From assembly GCA_029204225.1 (NCBI GenBank), contig CM055092.1, positions 17,043,921-17,107,920 of the forward strand: a stretch of 64,000 bases of DNA, in the 5' to 3' direction. Under the pieces are notes generated by a model that was not told the DNA's origin, made no database searches, and was given only the letters and a program-made list of their open reading frames with translations. Positions 11,005-23,120 of the stretch are shown piece by piece (the first letter of the stretch is position 1; each line of letters starts with the position of its first letter). The translations under genes were made by a program, and so were the position numbers. Source of the stretch: Diphasiastrum complanatum. Its lineage: Eukaryota; Streptophyta; Lycopodiopsida; Lycopodiales; Lycopodiaceae.

Positions 11005-11140
11005 CCACCCCACCCCAAGGCAGAGCCTCCACAAAGCTAAACCTAAAAAAAGCCACCCTAAGGCAGAGCCTCCACAAAACCACCCGAAGCCTAAAAAAAC
11101 CACCCGAAGCCTGAGCCTCCACAAAGCTAAACAGACCCAA
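11005..11140. repeat. Short minisatellite with GCCTCCACAAA units
   Basis: The word GAGCCTCCACAAA occurs three times at roughly 45-bp spacing (about 11025, 11069, 11114), with AAAACCACCCGAAGCCT words between. It leaves long accidental reading frames on both strands (hydrophobic on the minus strand, Lys/Pro-rich on the plus strand) that should not be taken as genes. Confidence 0.7.
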
Positions 11141-11188
11141 GCGAGAGCCGTATTTAAGATGAATAAAAAACTAAGTTTGCATACAAAC

Positions 11189-11286
11189 GAAAGAAAAATT
11201 GTTATCACTTTCTATTTGAAAGGCATAGAGGAGACCTGAAAGAAAAATTGTTATCACTTTCTATTTGAAAGGCATAGAGGAGACCT
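11189..11286. repeat. Perfect 49-bp tandem duplication
   Basis: Positions 11189-11237 and 11238-11286 are identical. An exact duplication 340-440 bp upstream of the NRAMP start codon is young and could be a useful polymorphic marker. Confidence 0.9.
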
Positions 11287-11309
11287 GAAGGTGGGCATGG
11301 CCGCTTGGT

Positions 11310-11425
11310 CAGGGGTCCCCACACTCTCTCCATTGGAAGAATGATCTCAAATCTTAGTAAATGTAGCTTAGATAATACATCATACACCAACAAAGTTTGT
11401 GCATGAATGAATGTCAAAGACATAT
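11310..11425 (+). repeat. Dispersed repeat upstream of the NRAMP gene
   Basis: The block containing ATGATCTCAAATCTTAG, CATACACCAACAAAGTTTG and CATGAATGAATGTCAAAG matches the reverse complement of 29375-29490. This places a dispersed repeat about 200-300 bp upstream of the NRAMP start codon, in the likely promoter. Family unknown. Confidence 0.6.
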
Positions 11426-11522
11426 ATAATAGACGTCGCTCATATAATATCTTTTATCATATAGTAAAAAATTTCGTGGATGCTGGGTGGAGAGGAAGAA
11501 GCAGAAATTTTTCATTTAAATA

Positions 11523-11523
<1 letters not shown>

Positions 11524-11558
<35 letters not shown>
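11524..11558 (+). repeat. (CT)n microsatellite in the 5' leader of the NRAMP gene
   Basis: About 17 uninterrupted CT units, ending 66 bp before the ATG at 11625. CT/GA tracts near transcription starts and in 5' leaders are common in plant genes and can affect initiation. Whether it is transcribed here is inferred from its distance to the start codon. Confidence 0.85.
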
Positions 11559-11562
<4 letters not shown>

Positions 11563-11624
11563 CATTTGCTTGTTTAATTGTGTTGTTATTTGTGTTTGTG
11601 TGTTTTGTGATCGCGAGAGGAGCA

Positions 11625-14600
11625 ATGGTGTTGGGAGCAGAGCAGCCGGCATCGAGGCAGCAGCCGCAGCAGCTTGCGTCTTTGCAAATAGTGCATAACA
11701 ATCCATTGCACGCGCACAACAGCGCCTCTGCTCCGCCACCTGCTCGTGCTTCGCGTTGTTTTGGCCTTGGCAATCGAGGATCGGCGGCAGGTGGCTTTGA
11801 TGAGCGATCGCGGAATCAGATTTTTGTTCCGCAGGTCAGATTCTTCTTCTTTCGATCAGAATCTGCCTGTAACCCCCACAACTCATTGCTTTTACGGGGA
11901 TATAAGGACTATTAATGCCAACCATAAACCTTTGTTCACAACTGCTTTGTGGGTAGATAGATGAGCGAGTATGTCTTTTGGATCGCCCATGTGTGCAATT
12001 CCAGGAACCGTGTGCTGCAGTTAGCTAAGATATTAGCGTAGAACAAGACCTATATAAAATTAAGCATAACAGTTGCGTACTGAATTAGACATAGCATTTG
12101 CAAGTACATGCAAGTGCAAGAACTGTAAAGACAGAAAGATCATGCAATGAACAAATTCTCCAGATCGTGTATTGAGCATAGCAAGGGGCAATACCGAGTC
12201 GCAGGGAGGATGTAAAAGAGTGTAAATCTCAGTTTAAGTATAGTGGAAACTCTTGGCCCCAGGATTTTTTCAGAATCTGGGTTACTAAATTCAGTTGGCC
12301 GATACTTTGCACGACGTAAGAACTACGAACCTTCTTCGTCCCTGAATTCATCTTCAGTTAACGGTCTTGGATTTGCTCTCATCTGGATTGCATTTATCTG
12401 GTTACGGTTATCTGAATTGCATCTAGTGGTGGAGGGCATTATTCTTCAAATAATGCGTAACGCCATGGACTTTATGGGCGTAACGCTCTTGGCTCAACAA
12501 ATAGGATATTCTGAAATTTAATGTCCTCAAAAATACATCAAGAAGCTCAGGGAAGGTTTTTACAATATTTGCATTCTTGCTGACAGTTTTCTGCACTGTT
12601 TACGCATGCAGAAGCGGGGTTGGAAAAAGCTCTTGGCATATGCTGGTCCTGGGTTTCTGGTGTGCATAGCTTATATAGATCCTGGAAATTGTGAGTAGCT
12701 TGCCAGGGAACCTTAAATTCATGCTATTCTCACGTGAAGGAAGAAAGCGAGTTTGAATTGAAAAGGATCTCATTCGCTTTCGACAAAGTCTTAAAAGTCA
12801 TCTTGTAGGCAAGCTGTTTATGCAACATCTGCAAGTTCTCGGTTTTCTAATTTATGTTTAGATAATTGATATCATCACTTTCCTTGTTGATTAGGTACTG
12901 AATTTATTGTGAACTGACGATGTTACTGTGTTTCTTGTTCACAAGTTGAAAGTGATTTGCAGTCCGGAGCGCAATATAAGTACGAGGTATTTTCACAATT
13001 TCTTGCGTCTTGATAGACTTGAAGTTTGTCCAGGCTGCATAAGACCATCAGTTTTTTTACAGCTAGAGGATCCTGTCATCTTTCAAAATAGTGATGCCAT
13101 CAGATTCTTTTCGCTTAGTTTCTCGTATGTAACATTATATTCAGATAAGTTGCTTTGCTCTTCACGATTATGTGGCTGTAAGCTAGCACATTGAAAGTTT
13201 ACAATCATTGTTTTCTGAAAGAGCGCTTTGGAGTTTTTGGAAACTGAATTGCTTCTTTGGGATTTTGTCATTGCCTCTTAAAAAAACCACTGAACTATTA
13301 CACTTCAGTTTAATGCTTGTTAGGCATCTGTGCCTAACACATCCTCTGTTTTGTCAAAAGATGCAAGGAAAATATCTCTGAAAGGTTTTTTCTAATATAG
13401 AGTTTTATCTGTTTGAAGTTGTAAGTTGTAGCATGGCAATACTTGAAATGCTTGTTCTCTTTCTAAGTTGCTCCTGCTTACTCATTTTGCAAATTGTTTG
13501 CATGTGGCCAATGAGTGCAGCTTTTGTGGGTGATTCTGGTTGCTTCTATTGCAGCTTTATTCATTCAATCATTGGCAGCAAACTTGGGGGTTGTTACAGG
13601 TTGTAATAGTCTTTTTCTATATCTCAAAAAGGCCAGTAATATGGCTGCAAATTACACGAGAAGTTTGTCAAGTGATATTCACTTCTTCAGTAGAATGATT
13701 ACGATTGAAGAACATTCTGAAGCTCAAATCCACACTATGGCAGTTTGTGCCATGAGTTGATGAATCTAGCTTGCTCCAGCCATAGTAGCTATTTGCTTTT
13801 ACTATGTGCTAGTTACTTAAATTGCATCTGATCTCAGGTGGTTATTGTATCTAATTTATAGTGGTCATCTAAATATACTCATACTGTCCACGAAATGGAA
13901 TTTACCTCTGAGTTGAGCTCTGATTTGTTGTGGCATCAAATATCACAGCTATAGTCTCTCACTTATGAAACATAGCCTTTTGATCTGACAAGGCTACTTT
14001 CTTCACAGATTTACATGTTAATCTATTTGTATGGTTGCCCTTATCAACCACTTATTTGCTGGTTTGCAGGAAAACACCTAGCTGAGCATTGCAGAACAGA
14101 ATATCCCAGGAAAATTTATGTTGGACTATGGATCATCACTGAATTTGCCATTATAGCCTGTGATATTCCTGAAGGTGATTTTCTGTATTACATAGTGGAC
14201 CCTATAGTACCGAAGTAGGTGGAATTCTTATAGATTGATCTTGTGATGGGGCCTGTATGCCATTGTAGTTCTCCATCTTTGAGGTTCAATAAGAGAATAA
14301 GTTTATTTTGGCTGGATGTTGCAGTCATTGGAACAGCATTTGCACTTAACGTGTTGTTCAGCATTCCGGTGTGGACTGGGGTTCTCATCACAGGATGTAG
14401 CACCTTCGTTTTTCTTGCCTTACAACACTATGGAGTAATGTCTTCTGCCACATAAGAAATGCTTTGCATAATATTCTAGGCATATAAATTTGTCGTACCA
14501 ATAACCTGTATCAAATTACTGTGAAATGGAAAAATTGATCTCATTTTTGTGTGTCACATGAGAGCATATTGGCAAGGGTTCTCATTGCATTTTTTTTAGG

Positions 14601-15769
14601 ACAGGCTCGGAAGCTGGAGGTGATCATCACATTGTTTGTGCTCACCATGGCTGGCTGCTTTTTTATTGAGTTAGGCTATGCAAAGCCTAAGGCTAATGAA
14701 TTGCTGAAGGGCCTATTTGTTCCTCGATTAAAAAGCAGCGGCTCAACTGCACTGGCTGTATCTCTCCTGGGTGCTATGGTGATGCCGTAAGTTAGTTGGG
14801 ACTCCCCTTCTGGATTATTAAGCTTGTTGTAACAACTAAGAAAGGTCCTATAAGTTTATTTCATGGAAATTGCTGTAGTGGGGCACTTTGATGATTTGAG
14901 GCTTCAAGGGTTGACTAATGTCAATTTTCTCACATGCCTTGTCTGCAGTCATAATCTTTTCCTACATTCAGCCCTGGTTTTAACAAGAGAAATACCTCGC
15001 TCTGTTGGAGCAATTCGGGTATGTTACCTTGAAAGAGTGGTTGTCATACAATGCACGTGAGCTACAGATTTTTTAAAGCCCATTGAATTATTCAAGTGTA
15101 TCTTTTTTTCCTGCAGGATGGATGCAGATATTATTTTATGGAAAGTGCGTTTGCTCTATTTCTAGCTTTTTTGATCAATTTGTGTATCATTTCTGTAAGT
15201 GGGGAAGTATGCAATCAGCCCAATCTTTCGAGTGAAAACCAGAAAAGTTGTGACAACTTGGATCTCAACCATGCTTCATTCCTACTGAGAGTAAGTTGAG
15301 AATCTTAGCTCTAAGATTTTTCCGCTCTTGTATCTCACTTTGTTTAACGTGTTTATTGTCAAGACAAGGGACTTTTGCCACTTGGAAATCATAGGCAAGG
15401 TGCACTTAATAATAGACAAGGTGCAGTTCTTAGTATCTGATTGATTTTAGGACTCAGGTATGAACATCCTCCAATTCAAGCCACAACTTTGCCAAGAGAT
15501 TGGAACACCTCAGATTTTTGGTTACTTATGGTTAGTAGACACATGTATTATAAAGTTTCCTTTGAAGTTGAGCACTTTGAGTGACCACATGATTTTTTTC
15601 AGTAATTCTGTGCCAGAACTGTATGGCTGGTGTTTGGAACATAGTAGTAGAAATTTTAGAAAGTGAATGCTTTTAATGTCTTTATTTGGGGATCTCATGG
15701 GCTCCTGTAGAGCTAGAATTTCCTTGGGAGAGTGCATATGTTTTGTAAATTTATCACATGCATGCTAAA

Positions 15770-15851
<82 letters not shown>

Positions 15852-18800
15852 CCGCTAGGAAAATGCTGATGTGGAAAGAAAAATCAAGTTTCTGGTTTCC
15901 TTCTTGTTTTCATCCCTAAATAATAGTGTCTCGCTTGGAACTCACCATCCATTGAGCAAGAATGGGTAACTATTTGGGCAATTTAGCTTTGGTTTGGTTT
16001 TTGCATGTTGCTTTTACTTGCTCACTACTTCTTCCTACTCTATTCATAAGTGCCATTGTTTGAATCACTGCTGGTTATATTTTCTACTTCTTCACATCTT
16101 TGATCCACCCTCAAAGGATCAAAGCTCTTGAAAATGGTTGGCTTGCTGCTTTGGCCTTTGTCCACTTTATGAATTGTCAAGGACATGCCTCGCTCAACTA
16201 GTGGACGGTCATGAAACTCACGATCCACTTGGGCGGATCCACTTGGGAGGCATACTGATTGATCCTGGATAGCAAGAGTGATGCCCACAACCGAGGATTT
16301 GTAGTCTCAGTCCTCGACTACCCTCTAGTGCATGTATAGCCTGCTCCCACTTTAGATGTCCATTCATTAGTTGTCCACTAATACTGAATTTCAACTTTAG
16401 TCATGATTGACTATGCAGTCACAGAGTTGTTTTATATCACTTTTGGTTGGTTCCTTTCCTTATCCTGATTCCTAACTATGGAGACCAATCAACATAGGCT
16501 AATCAGGGATATAACATGCTTCCCTCTCCAGGAAACTTTTTCTAAAACTTTCAATCCCCTCCTAGGACTCATCATCTTGTGAATGACCTTTCCAACAAAC
16601 CAGATATTCGGACACAATGATTTCTCCATAAAATTTTCCTCTATCAAGTACTCTTTCTTCAGAAAAGTGATAGAAACTTAGTATGTTGGTTAATATTGGA
16701 GATATGGTGCAGGCAACAAATTTGATCTAGCAACAAATGTGAACGTTGTTTAGCCCAAAGTTTTTCTAAGGTCGAAAAGACAGGCATCCTGATGTTGTTT
16801 TGGTGTGGTTGGACCAATGGGCTTCTCATTTTTACATGCATGGTTCACTGAATGATACAAGGATTACTATTGTGATCATGCTTTTATATGAGGCGTATTT
16901 ATGGTGGCAAGATCCTAAAGATAAGCCAAACTCACCAACCACATCGGATGAGTTTCAGGAGGCCTTTAGGACATCATTTTGTCTGTCATAGACGATTTTG
17001 AACATCATCATTGGTTTGCACATTGGGAATAGGGACCAAGTCCCAAAACATTTTTTGACAAGATTTTCAGGAAGTTGTTTGTCACTTCACTAGTCGAATG
17101 CTAGTTACATTTTAGTTTGAAATTGCCCTGCCCAAAGATTATCAGCTGGAAGGTCACAAAATCAGCCACAAATGATGTGTGTTTGCCAAAAATTTTGACG
17201 ATACCCATACCTTAGCCCGTAAGGAGCAGCAAGAGAGAAAGCTCGATTGCAAAGATAAGAAATCTTTGGGTTCTTTTCAAAGAAGGGTAAAGAGAAAAGT
17301 CTTGATTTCGTCTCAGCCAACGGCAAAGAAGAAGTGGCATACCAGAGCGACAATTTTTGTTTCTTGTGCATGAAGAAAGGGACTTTGTCCAAAGATTGCC
17401 CAAAGTGGCACAAGAGATCAAGAGGCAAAGCCCAATCCTCCAGGCCCTAGATAACTCTAGTACATCTTGTGCTAATGAATCCTTCACGAATGATAGTGTT
17501 TGTGAGAATTGTTGTTTTTGGGCCTCACGGTCTTAAATTCCAGACTTTATGAAAATTTAGTGTGCAAATTTTTTTAGATCCAACAAATTTCTATCAGGCT
17601 TGCCTTAGACAACATGTAAGATCCATGAATCCCTTACAATCCTTTAGCTTTTCTCAAGATTTGATTTCCAAGATATTGCCAACTGTCATAGCTTTACATG
17701 CATGTGATAATCACTCAAAATCCTAACAAATTCACTAATGGGATGCCCAATTATCATCCTCATAGAAAAGCTATCATTCATGCAAAACTACATTGCTTTC
17801 ACAACCAATATCATGATGCATCACTCAAATACTAGATGATCACAATACTCATAATCCACTCACGCAACATAGTCTATGCACTGGTTGTCCAATAGACAAT
17901 TAACTCCAACTTCAATCACAATTGAATGAGCATGCATTGAATTGCTCCAAGTCAAACCATTAGGTAGTTCCTAACATCCTCTAGGCTCCATTACTCTAAG
18001 GCTAGAGACTAATTAACCTAGGTTAATTAGGAACATAACACTTTGCCTCATGGATGTTTAGTGTAGCGGAATAGCCCCAACTTTCTGAAGCTCAACTCGA
18101 GGAATTTATATTTAGTCTTTGTCTACATAAGTTTTGCTTGAGGCTTCTCTATTCAATTGTTGGAAACATTAGCTTGCTTTTGATTGAGCTCACACCGGCT
18201 TCGTATTGAGACAAGTAGGTGAATGGGGGTTTCTAGAAAACAAAGGTTGCCCAAAGTGTGACATGGGTTTCATTGAAAGTGAGTGGCACTTTGTAGTTTA
18301 TTGCGAGATAAGAAGTGACTACTATTGAAGATCTTGGCAATGAGAGAGAAGTATTTGCTTTTCTCTTACATGTTCAAGTTTTCCATTAGGGATTTGCCTC
18401 CAAGGATGTAACAAGTTACGGAAGATTTGCTCTTGGGCCTTCTTTTCGAACTTTTCTATATGTCCTTGTTCATTTGTTATGGTGAGGAAAAGGGTTCAAT
18501 TGAATTGGAGGGTATTTTACAATGGAGATCAACTAAGCTTGATTGCAAAGCGATATGCCACTCATCGCTTGTGTATTAGCCGAATGTAACCAATCACTCT
18601 CATGAATGGACAAAAAAATGATCTAACACTAAGCCAATGCCTACCTTCGAATTCTCTCTCTTTACTATTGGCTCTTTTGCAGTGATTTCCCCCTTTTCTC
18701 GTCTTGACCTACAATTAAAACTAGCAAGCTTGGATACTTGAGGAGCCTGGTGCTCACGATAACGAAATTATCCTAAATTGAACTCCAATTTGAAAGTTGA

Positions 18801-21800
18801 TGTTAATGTGGAGGAGAACAAGATTTATTGAAGAGTAGAATGTAGATCTTTGATCTCAACTCCATATTTGCCTCTTGATCTAAAGATCAGATCTTATGCA
18901 TAATAGTATACGAGAAAGTAGCCAACTATCAAGCTTGACATCTAATATTCAAAAAAGCATGATAAAGCTAATCAATGACAAAAATTACATTCAAGGCTTA
19001 GAGACCACTCTTAGATCAATAGGTATCAAGCACAGTCTTTCAATCACTCTCTTTTGCTCTTAATTGGTCACATAACAGAAGTAGGACACATTTATCAGAA
19101 TGAGCACAAGATGAAGAAGAGTAAATACATCTTCTATTAAAATACACAAATTTGTGAATTCAAACTCAGGTGAGGGCCTTTTATACCCTCTTACCTTATG
19201 ATTAGGACCTTTTAGCTACTTAACTTGATAAGTAGATGATGTACAAACTTGTTTCCACTAATTATTGCACCATTCTAGTGGTCTCTAGCTAGGTAGAATT
19301 AATCTACTTTAATAGAGAAATCACTTAGTCCTCTTGGAACTCGAGGATGTGCCTAGTCCTCCGAAAGTACTGCTGTAGCTCTTGGAAATTTTGCTTAGAT
19401 CCTTATTCAATACTGTCTTAAGTAAATGATTAGTTCATGTCAATAGAGAAATTACTTAGTCATCTTGGAACTCAAGGATGTGTCTAGTCCTCCTAAAGTA
19501 CTGTTATAGATCTTGGAGAAAAATCCTTATTTAGTACTGGCTTATTGAGGTATGCTGTAGTATTCCCCTTCAGCTGATAACCTTTTTTATGGATCTCTTT
19601 GAACAAGATGATGGATCTTTCCCATCAGACAAATGTTGCCATGAATGACTTTCCTTTAACAACTGGAATTTTTGGTTTTCTTTTGACAACAATCGTTTAC
19701 TTTTCATTAGTTTTCAACATTTGCAATATAGGATAAACTTTTGATTCTATGCTTTGCTATTGTAGATGAGAATAAGTAGATTCTTAAAAGTTTGCCTCAC
19801 TGCCCAAAAAATGGCTGCCCACTCTATGTTGATGTCACTTTGTGATTCGTCAATATGTATATTTGGCCAATAGCCACCTTGTCACCATTGCCACACATTT
19901 TTCCTGCTGAATTCGCAAGCTTGAGTGGTTAGGCAGTCAGGAGCTTTTGACTGACATCTTCCACAATGCATACTAAGACATGTTTATGCAATGTCATTTC
20001 TGTGTTTCCAGAGTCGTAGCTCTTATGTTCAATTCAGTTTCTATCATTTTCTTGTGGATCAAAAGTTGGAGTGTTTCCATGGCTCCTTTGTATCGTTATT
20101 CTTCGTAGCTTGTTTGTTTGGAAGAGTTTTGTATAGGCTCTCTATCAAGGTTTTCTCAGCTTTGAGACCTCACGTTTTCAAACTGAATCATTTGGTCAGA
20201 ATGTGCTGGGAAGCTGGAGTTCAACTCTTTATGGGATAGCACTTCTTGCTTCCGGACAAAGCTCAACTGTCACAGGAACTTATGCTGGGCAGTTTGTGAT
20301 GCAGGTATGTTATAAAAATGTGGTCTCTTATGAATGATTGGTGATCAAAGCTTTCTCAGACATTGTTTCATATGAGGCTCTGTTGTAGACCTTACAGTTG
20401 AGCTCTCTGGAATGGAGTACTGTAATTCTGTGATTCTGTGCGCTGTGATTCAGCTTTGTTTCATGAAAACTGTTGTCTTCAGGTTCCCTTCATTGAAAAG
20501 TGAAGCAATATAGGATGTCCTTGTCCAATGGCATATTTAACACTCTCAAAGGATACATTTTCAGCTGAAATTACCCCCTTAAGTTGCTCTTTATGTAGCA
20601 TCAATCCATCATATGTTCCAAAGCTTTAGGAGTCCTATGCTCATAACTAGTCAGCGCAATGAGTTAATGCTGTTGACGAAGTGGTCATACTTCAACAGTC
20701 TAGACCGGGGCCTTGGTACAATTGAGCTGTCTGGACTGATGGGTTAACTTTTATCTGTGGACTATGTGTTTAAACTTTATGTTGTGATAATATAACCATT
20801 GTCTTAAGATATTGTTCACTAACAGGTGGAACAAATTGCTCATGTTTTATACTCTCAAAGGATACTTTTCTGTTGAGTTTACTCCTTCAAGCTCTTTGTA
20901 TAGGATTTTGACCTATAGATGTTTCGGTTTCAGAGTGCTATGCACGTGCCATGTCAGTGTAATGAATTGACCTGGTTGAAAATGTCATCTGACAAAAGTG
21001 TGTCCTTTCTGAAATCTGCATTGCTTTTCAGGTTTAGGCTCGTTTTGTTTGCATTTTATTTGGGCATACATTCATTATAGGCTTTGTTACAGTTTAGCAG
21101 TCTGGACAGATTGATTGTTTCTGTGTGGTTCAATTATGTAATGTGATAGCTGTTGTCGACAAGTGAAACAAGATAGGGTATAACTTACCCTATGGCATGT
21201 CTTGAAGGATATGTTTCAGTTGATATTACTATCCTTCAAGCTCTTTTTGATATAAGAATGATCAGGCACATTCTCAAGCAAAAACAGTAGGCTTCAGGAG
21301 TGCTGAATTGTATGCCCATACCATTTCAGTACAACGACTTATATTGTTGTCTCATAGTGATGTTTGCCTTGCTTTTCAAGTTTGGCCTTGATTATTATGC
21401 TTATTAAACCATTAGTGCCTGCCCAGATCATGGCTGAATCTGTCCTTACCTCCAGAACCGTGAAAGAATGCTGCACATATCTTAATTAAATGTACTGAAG
21501 CCATGTGGAAAAGTATCTTTTGCATGTAACCTGCCCCTAATCTCAAGCATTCACAATGTGAGTAAGTGATGTCGTAGCATATAGGCTTTGTTATGCATGA
21601 TGCAATTGACGATCTAAGAACTATTGGGTGAACTTGATAAAGTTAATTGCATGCCTTTTCCGTTATGTTCTGGTACTATCCTGTGCTTAACATAATTGCT
21701 ATGAAGTGATTAGTTATCTGATGCAATTAATTCATGGTTCTGGTGAAAGATTATTTCTAGATTTCTTTATGGTAATGAAGTGAATATGCATGTATGGAAA

Positions 21801-23120
21801 ATACTTATTTTAGGAAAGGACAATCTAGACTCTTTTGGAAGTCCTTATATGTTCCTCAGGACCCAGGTCAAAGGATTTAGAGCGTAAAACTCTGAGAGGT
21901 AAGATATAGCTCCTGTGGGAGTCTAACGGATGTCAGGATTTTATTTGGCTAACATGGCAGTGATAGTGCAGCTATTTGGTTTCTGACAATTACTCTCTAG
22001 TAGTCAGTCTTGCTGTTGTAGGTATTTTTGGGATACCCTATCGATCGTCTTGAGGACTAGTTGTCAAAAGAACTTTTCTGCATGTTTATTCCATCCTCAA
22101 GAGTTATGCAACATAGCCATGAGCCTTTTTATGTATTTTCAGGGGTTTTTGAATCTACGCTTCAAACCTTGGCTTCGAAATCTTTTGACTCGATCTGTAG
22201 CCATCACTCCAAGTCTTATTGTTGCGCTTATTGGAGGTTCAGCTGGTGCAGGGAGACTTATTATCATATCCTCTGTAAGTTTACCTGACTAGCTTTACTC
22301 AGGAGCTGAGCTTAAAACATTGATGAGTAACGTTTGGATCTTAACAGGGGCTTCTGAATACCATCACATGCTTATGATATATAAAAAATCTTAAATCTGT
22401 TTTTCTTGTCTTCTCCAACTGTGCAACTTTCCATAATCCAGATGCTGCTGGTTTGACAATTTGATTCTATCCTAGAAAGTGTGGCCTAGTCTTCTCTGTG
22501 ATTCTTCATCATCAACTTGATCTTCTAATTCTTTACTGCAGATGATACTTTCTTTTGCGTTGCCATTTGCGCTGGTACCACTGATCAAGTTCACTAGCAG
22601 TAAAACGAAAATGGGGCCGCATGCGAATTCTTGGATGGTAAATCTTTATATAACGAATTTGCCAGCTAACTGCGCTTTAAGAAAGTTATTCATGATCCAT
22701 AGGAAACTTGTCTTAGTTTGACTGGTGAAATGATGTCTGTTTGAAGGATGAATTTCTGCGTTTCTTGCTGGTTACCATAATATTTGCACTTGACAGGTTG
22801 CCTTCACAACCTGGGCAATTGGCTTCATAATCATGGCAATCAACATGTACTTCCTCATCTCTACTTTTCTGAAGTGGCTTCTTGGGGGTCATGTCAATAA
22901 AGTTGCATCTGTGTTTATCGGCATCATAGTATTCTCTTGCATGCTACTGTACTTGGGTAGCATTGGCTACCTAGCACTTCGCACAGATACGGAGATCACG
23001 TATTTACTTCCACCCGAGGGTGCCGAGGACAATGAAATAGAAGAGGCAAATGAACTGGAATCGCATGGACCAGTGGGTGTTCTTCCTCGGGAGGATATAC
23101 TGAGAATGCAAATACCATAG
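11625..23120 (+). CDS. NRAMP1-like: NRAMP divalent-metal transporter, 13 exons, NRAMP1/6-like
   Basis: Proton-coupled importer of Mn2+, Fe2+ and similar metals, a polytopic membrane protein. Exons: 11625-11834, 12612-12690, 12946-12986, 13521-13599, 14070-14174, 14325-14434, 14605-14786, 14949-15018, 15117-15290, 20200-20304, 22143-22274, 22542-22637, 22797-23120. All introns are GT-AG and phases agree, giving 568 residues (family usually 500-550). Visible: a Gln/Ala/Ser-rich N-terminus (1-70), the TM1 metal-binding motif DPGN (93-96), [11 protein letters not shown], the TM6 motif MPH (268-270), the transport signature [13 protein letters not shown] (369-381), [12 protein letters not shown], and an acidic C-terminal tail ending near LPREDI. 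A 13-exon layout and these motifs fit the plant NRAMP1/6 branch rather than the few-exon NRAMP2-5 branch. No stop or frameshift, so it looks functional. The start is the first ATG after the CT tract; exon 3 (41 bp, acceptor CACAAG) is the least certain exon. Membrane location (plasma membrane or endosome) cannot be read from sequence. Confidence 0.95.
15775..15845 (+). repeat. (GA)n microsatellite in NRAMP intron 9
   Basis: About 35 near-perfect GA dinucleotides within the 4.9-kb intron 9 (15291-20199). Likely length-polymorphic. No link to splicing is visible; it lies about 0.5 kb after the donor site. Confidence 0.9.
16790..17450 (+). pseudogene. Ty3/gypsy gag remnant inside NRAMP intron 9
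   Basis: The plus strand gives [18 protein letters not shown]...[11 protein letters not shown]...FQEAFRTSF, which resembles the gag core of plant gypsy elements (WLxxM..YF..., WW, F...F). After several stops, 17355-17410 encodes [17 protein letters not shown], a CCHC zinc knuckle in which the His position is Thr. A Lys/Arg-rich stretch lies between. The pieces are in correct gag order but in different frames. This is an old insertion carried in the intron, in the same orientation as the host gene. Confidence 0.6.
17450..18780. other. Intronic sequence, no gene recognised
   Basis: Part of intron 9. It follows the gag remnant and may include more of that element, but no protease, RT or LTR end was recognised in any frame. 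AT-rich with many stops. Confidence 0.4.
18780..19310. repeat. Possible LTR-type sequence in NRAMP intron 9
   Basis: Gene-free block with ATCTTTGATCTCAACTCC, short A/T runs and a TTTTATACCCTC promoter-like word near 19180, in the style of a decayed LTR. It directly precedes the duplicated block at 19310. Ends could not be fixed and no second copy was found in the window, so this is a weak call. Confidence 0.25.
19310..19600 (+). repeat. Tandem duplicated repeat in NRAMP intron 9, copied inverted near 28.4 kb
   Basis: Two adjacent diverged copies, about 19310-19435 and 19436-19560, share AATAGAGAAAT.ACTTAGTC, CTTGGAACTC.AGGATGTG and CTAGTCCTCC..AAGTACTG. The reverse complement of 28361-28520 matches the second copy and its continuation to about 19590. 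A further match, 20009-20085 against 28280-28345 inverted (CTCTTATG.TCAATTCAGTTT, CTTGTGGATCAAAAGT, GTGTTTCCATGGCTCCT), lies after a 400-bp interruption. This is one dispersed repeat, probably an LTR, interrupted in the intron copy. Confidence 0.75.
20460..21430 (+). repeat. Diverged tandem triplication in NRAMP intron 10
   Basis: Three successive units of about 320-345 bp share, in the same order, a CTCAAAGGATAC..TTTC.G.TGA block (near 20545, 20858, 21205), a TTCAAGCTCTTT-like word, a block on GGAGTCCTATGCTCATA or AGAGTGCTATGCACGTGCC, and GTCAG..TAATGAAT-like words. Similarity between units is low, so the event is old. It lies within intron 10 (20305-22142) and explains most of that intron's length. 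Confidence 0.6.

Noticed and set aside
10960-11239. Overlapping ORFs on both strands, one hydrophobic and Trp/Leu-rich
   Set aside because: Both are read-throughs of the GCCTCCACAAA minisatellite and have no independent support.
11512-11773. Minus-strand ORFs opposite NRAMP exon 1
   Set aside because: Shadows of the Gln/Ala-rich exon and the CT tract, ending in Arg/Glu repeats from the microsatellite.
22050-22292. Independent small ORFs in this stretch
   Set aside because: The stretch is intron 10 sequence read into exon 11 of the NRAMP gene; only 22143-22274 is coding.
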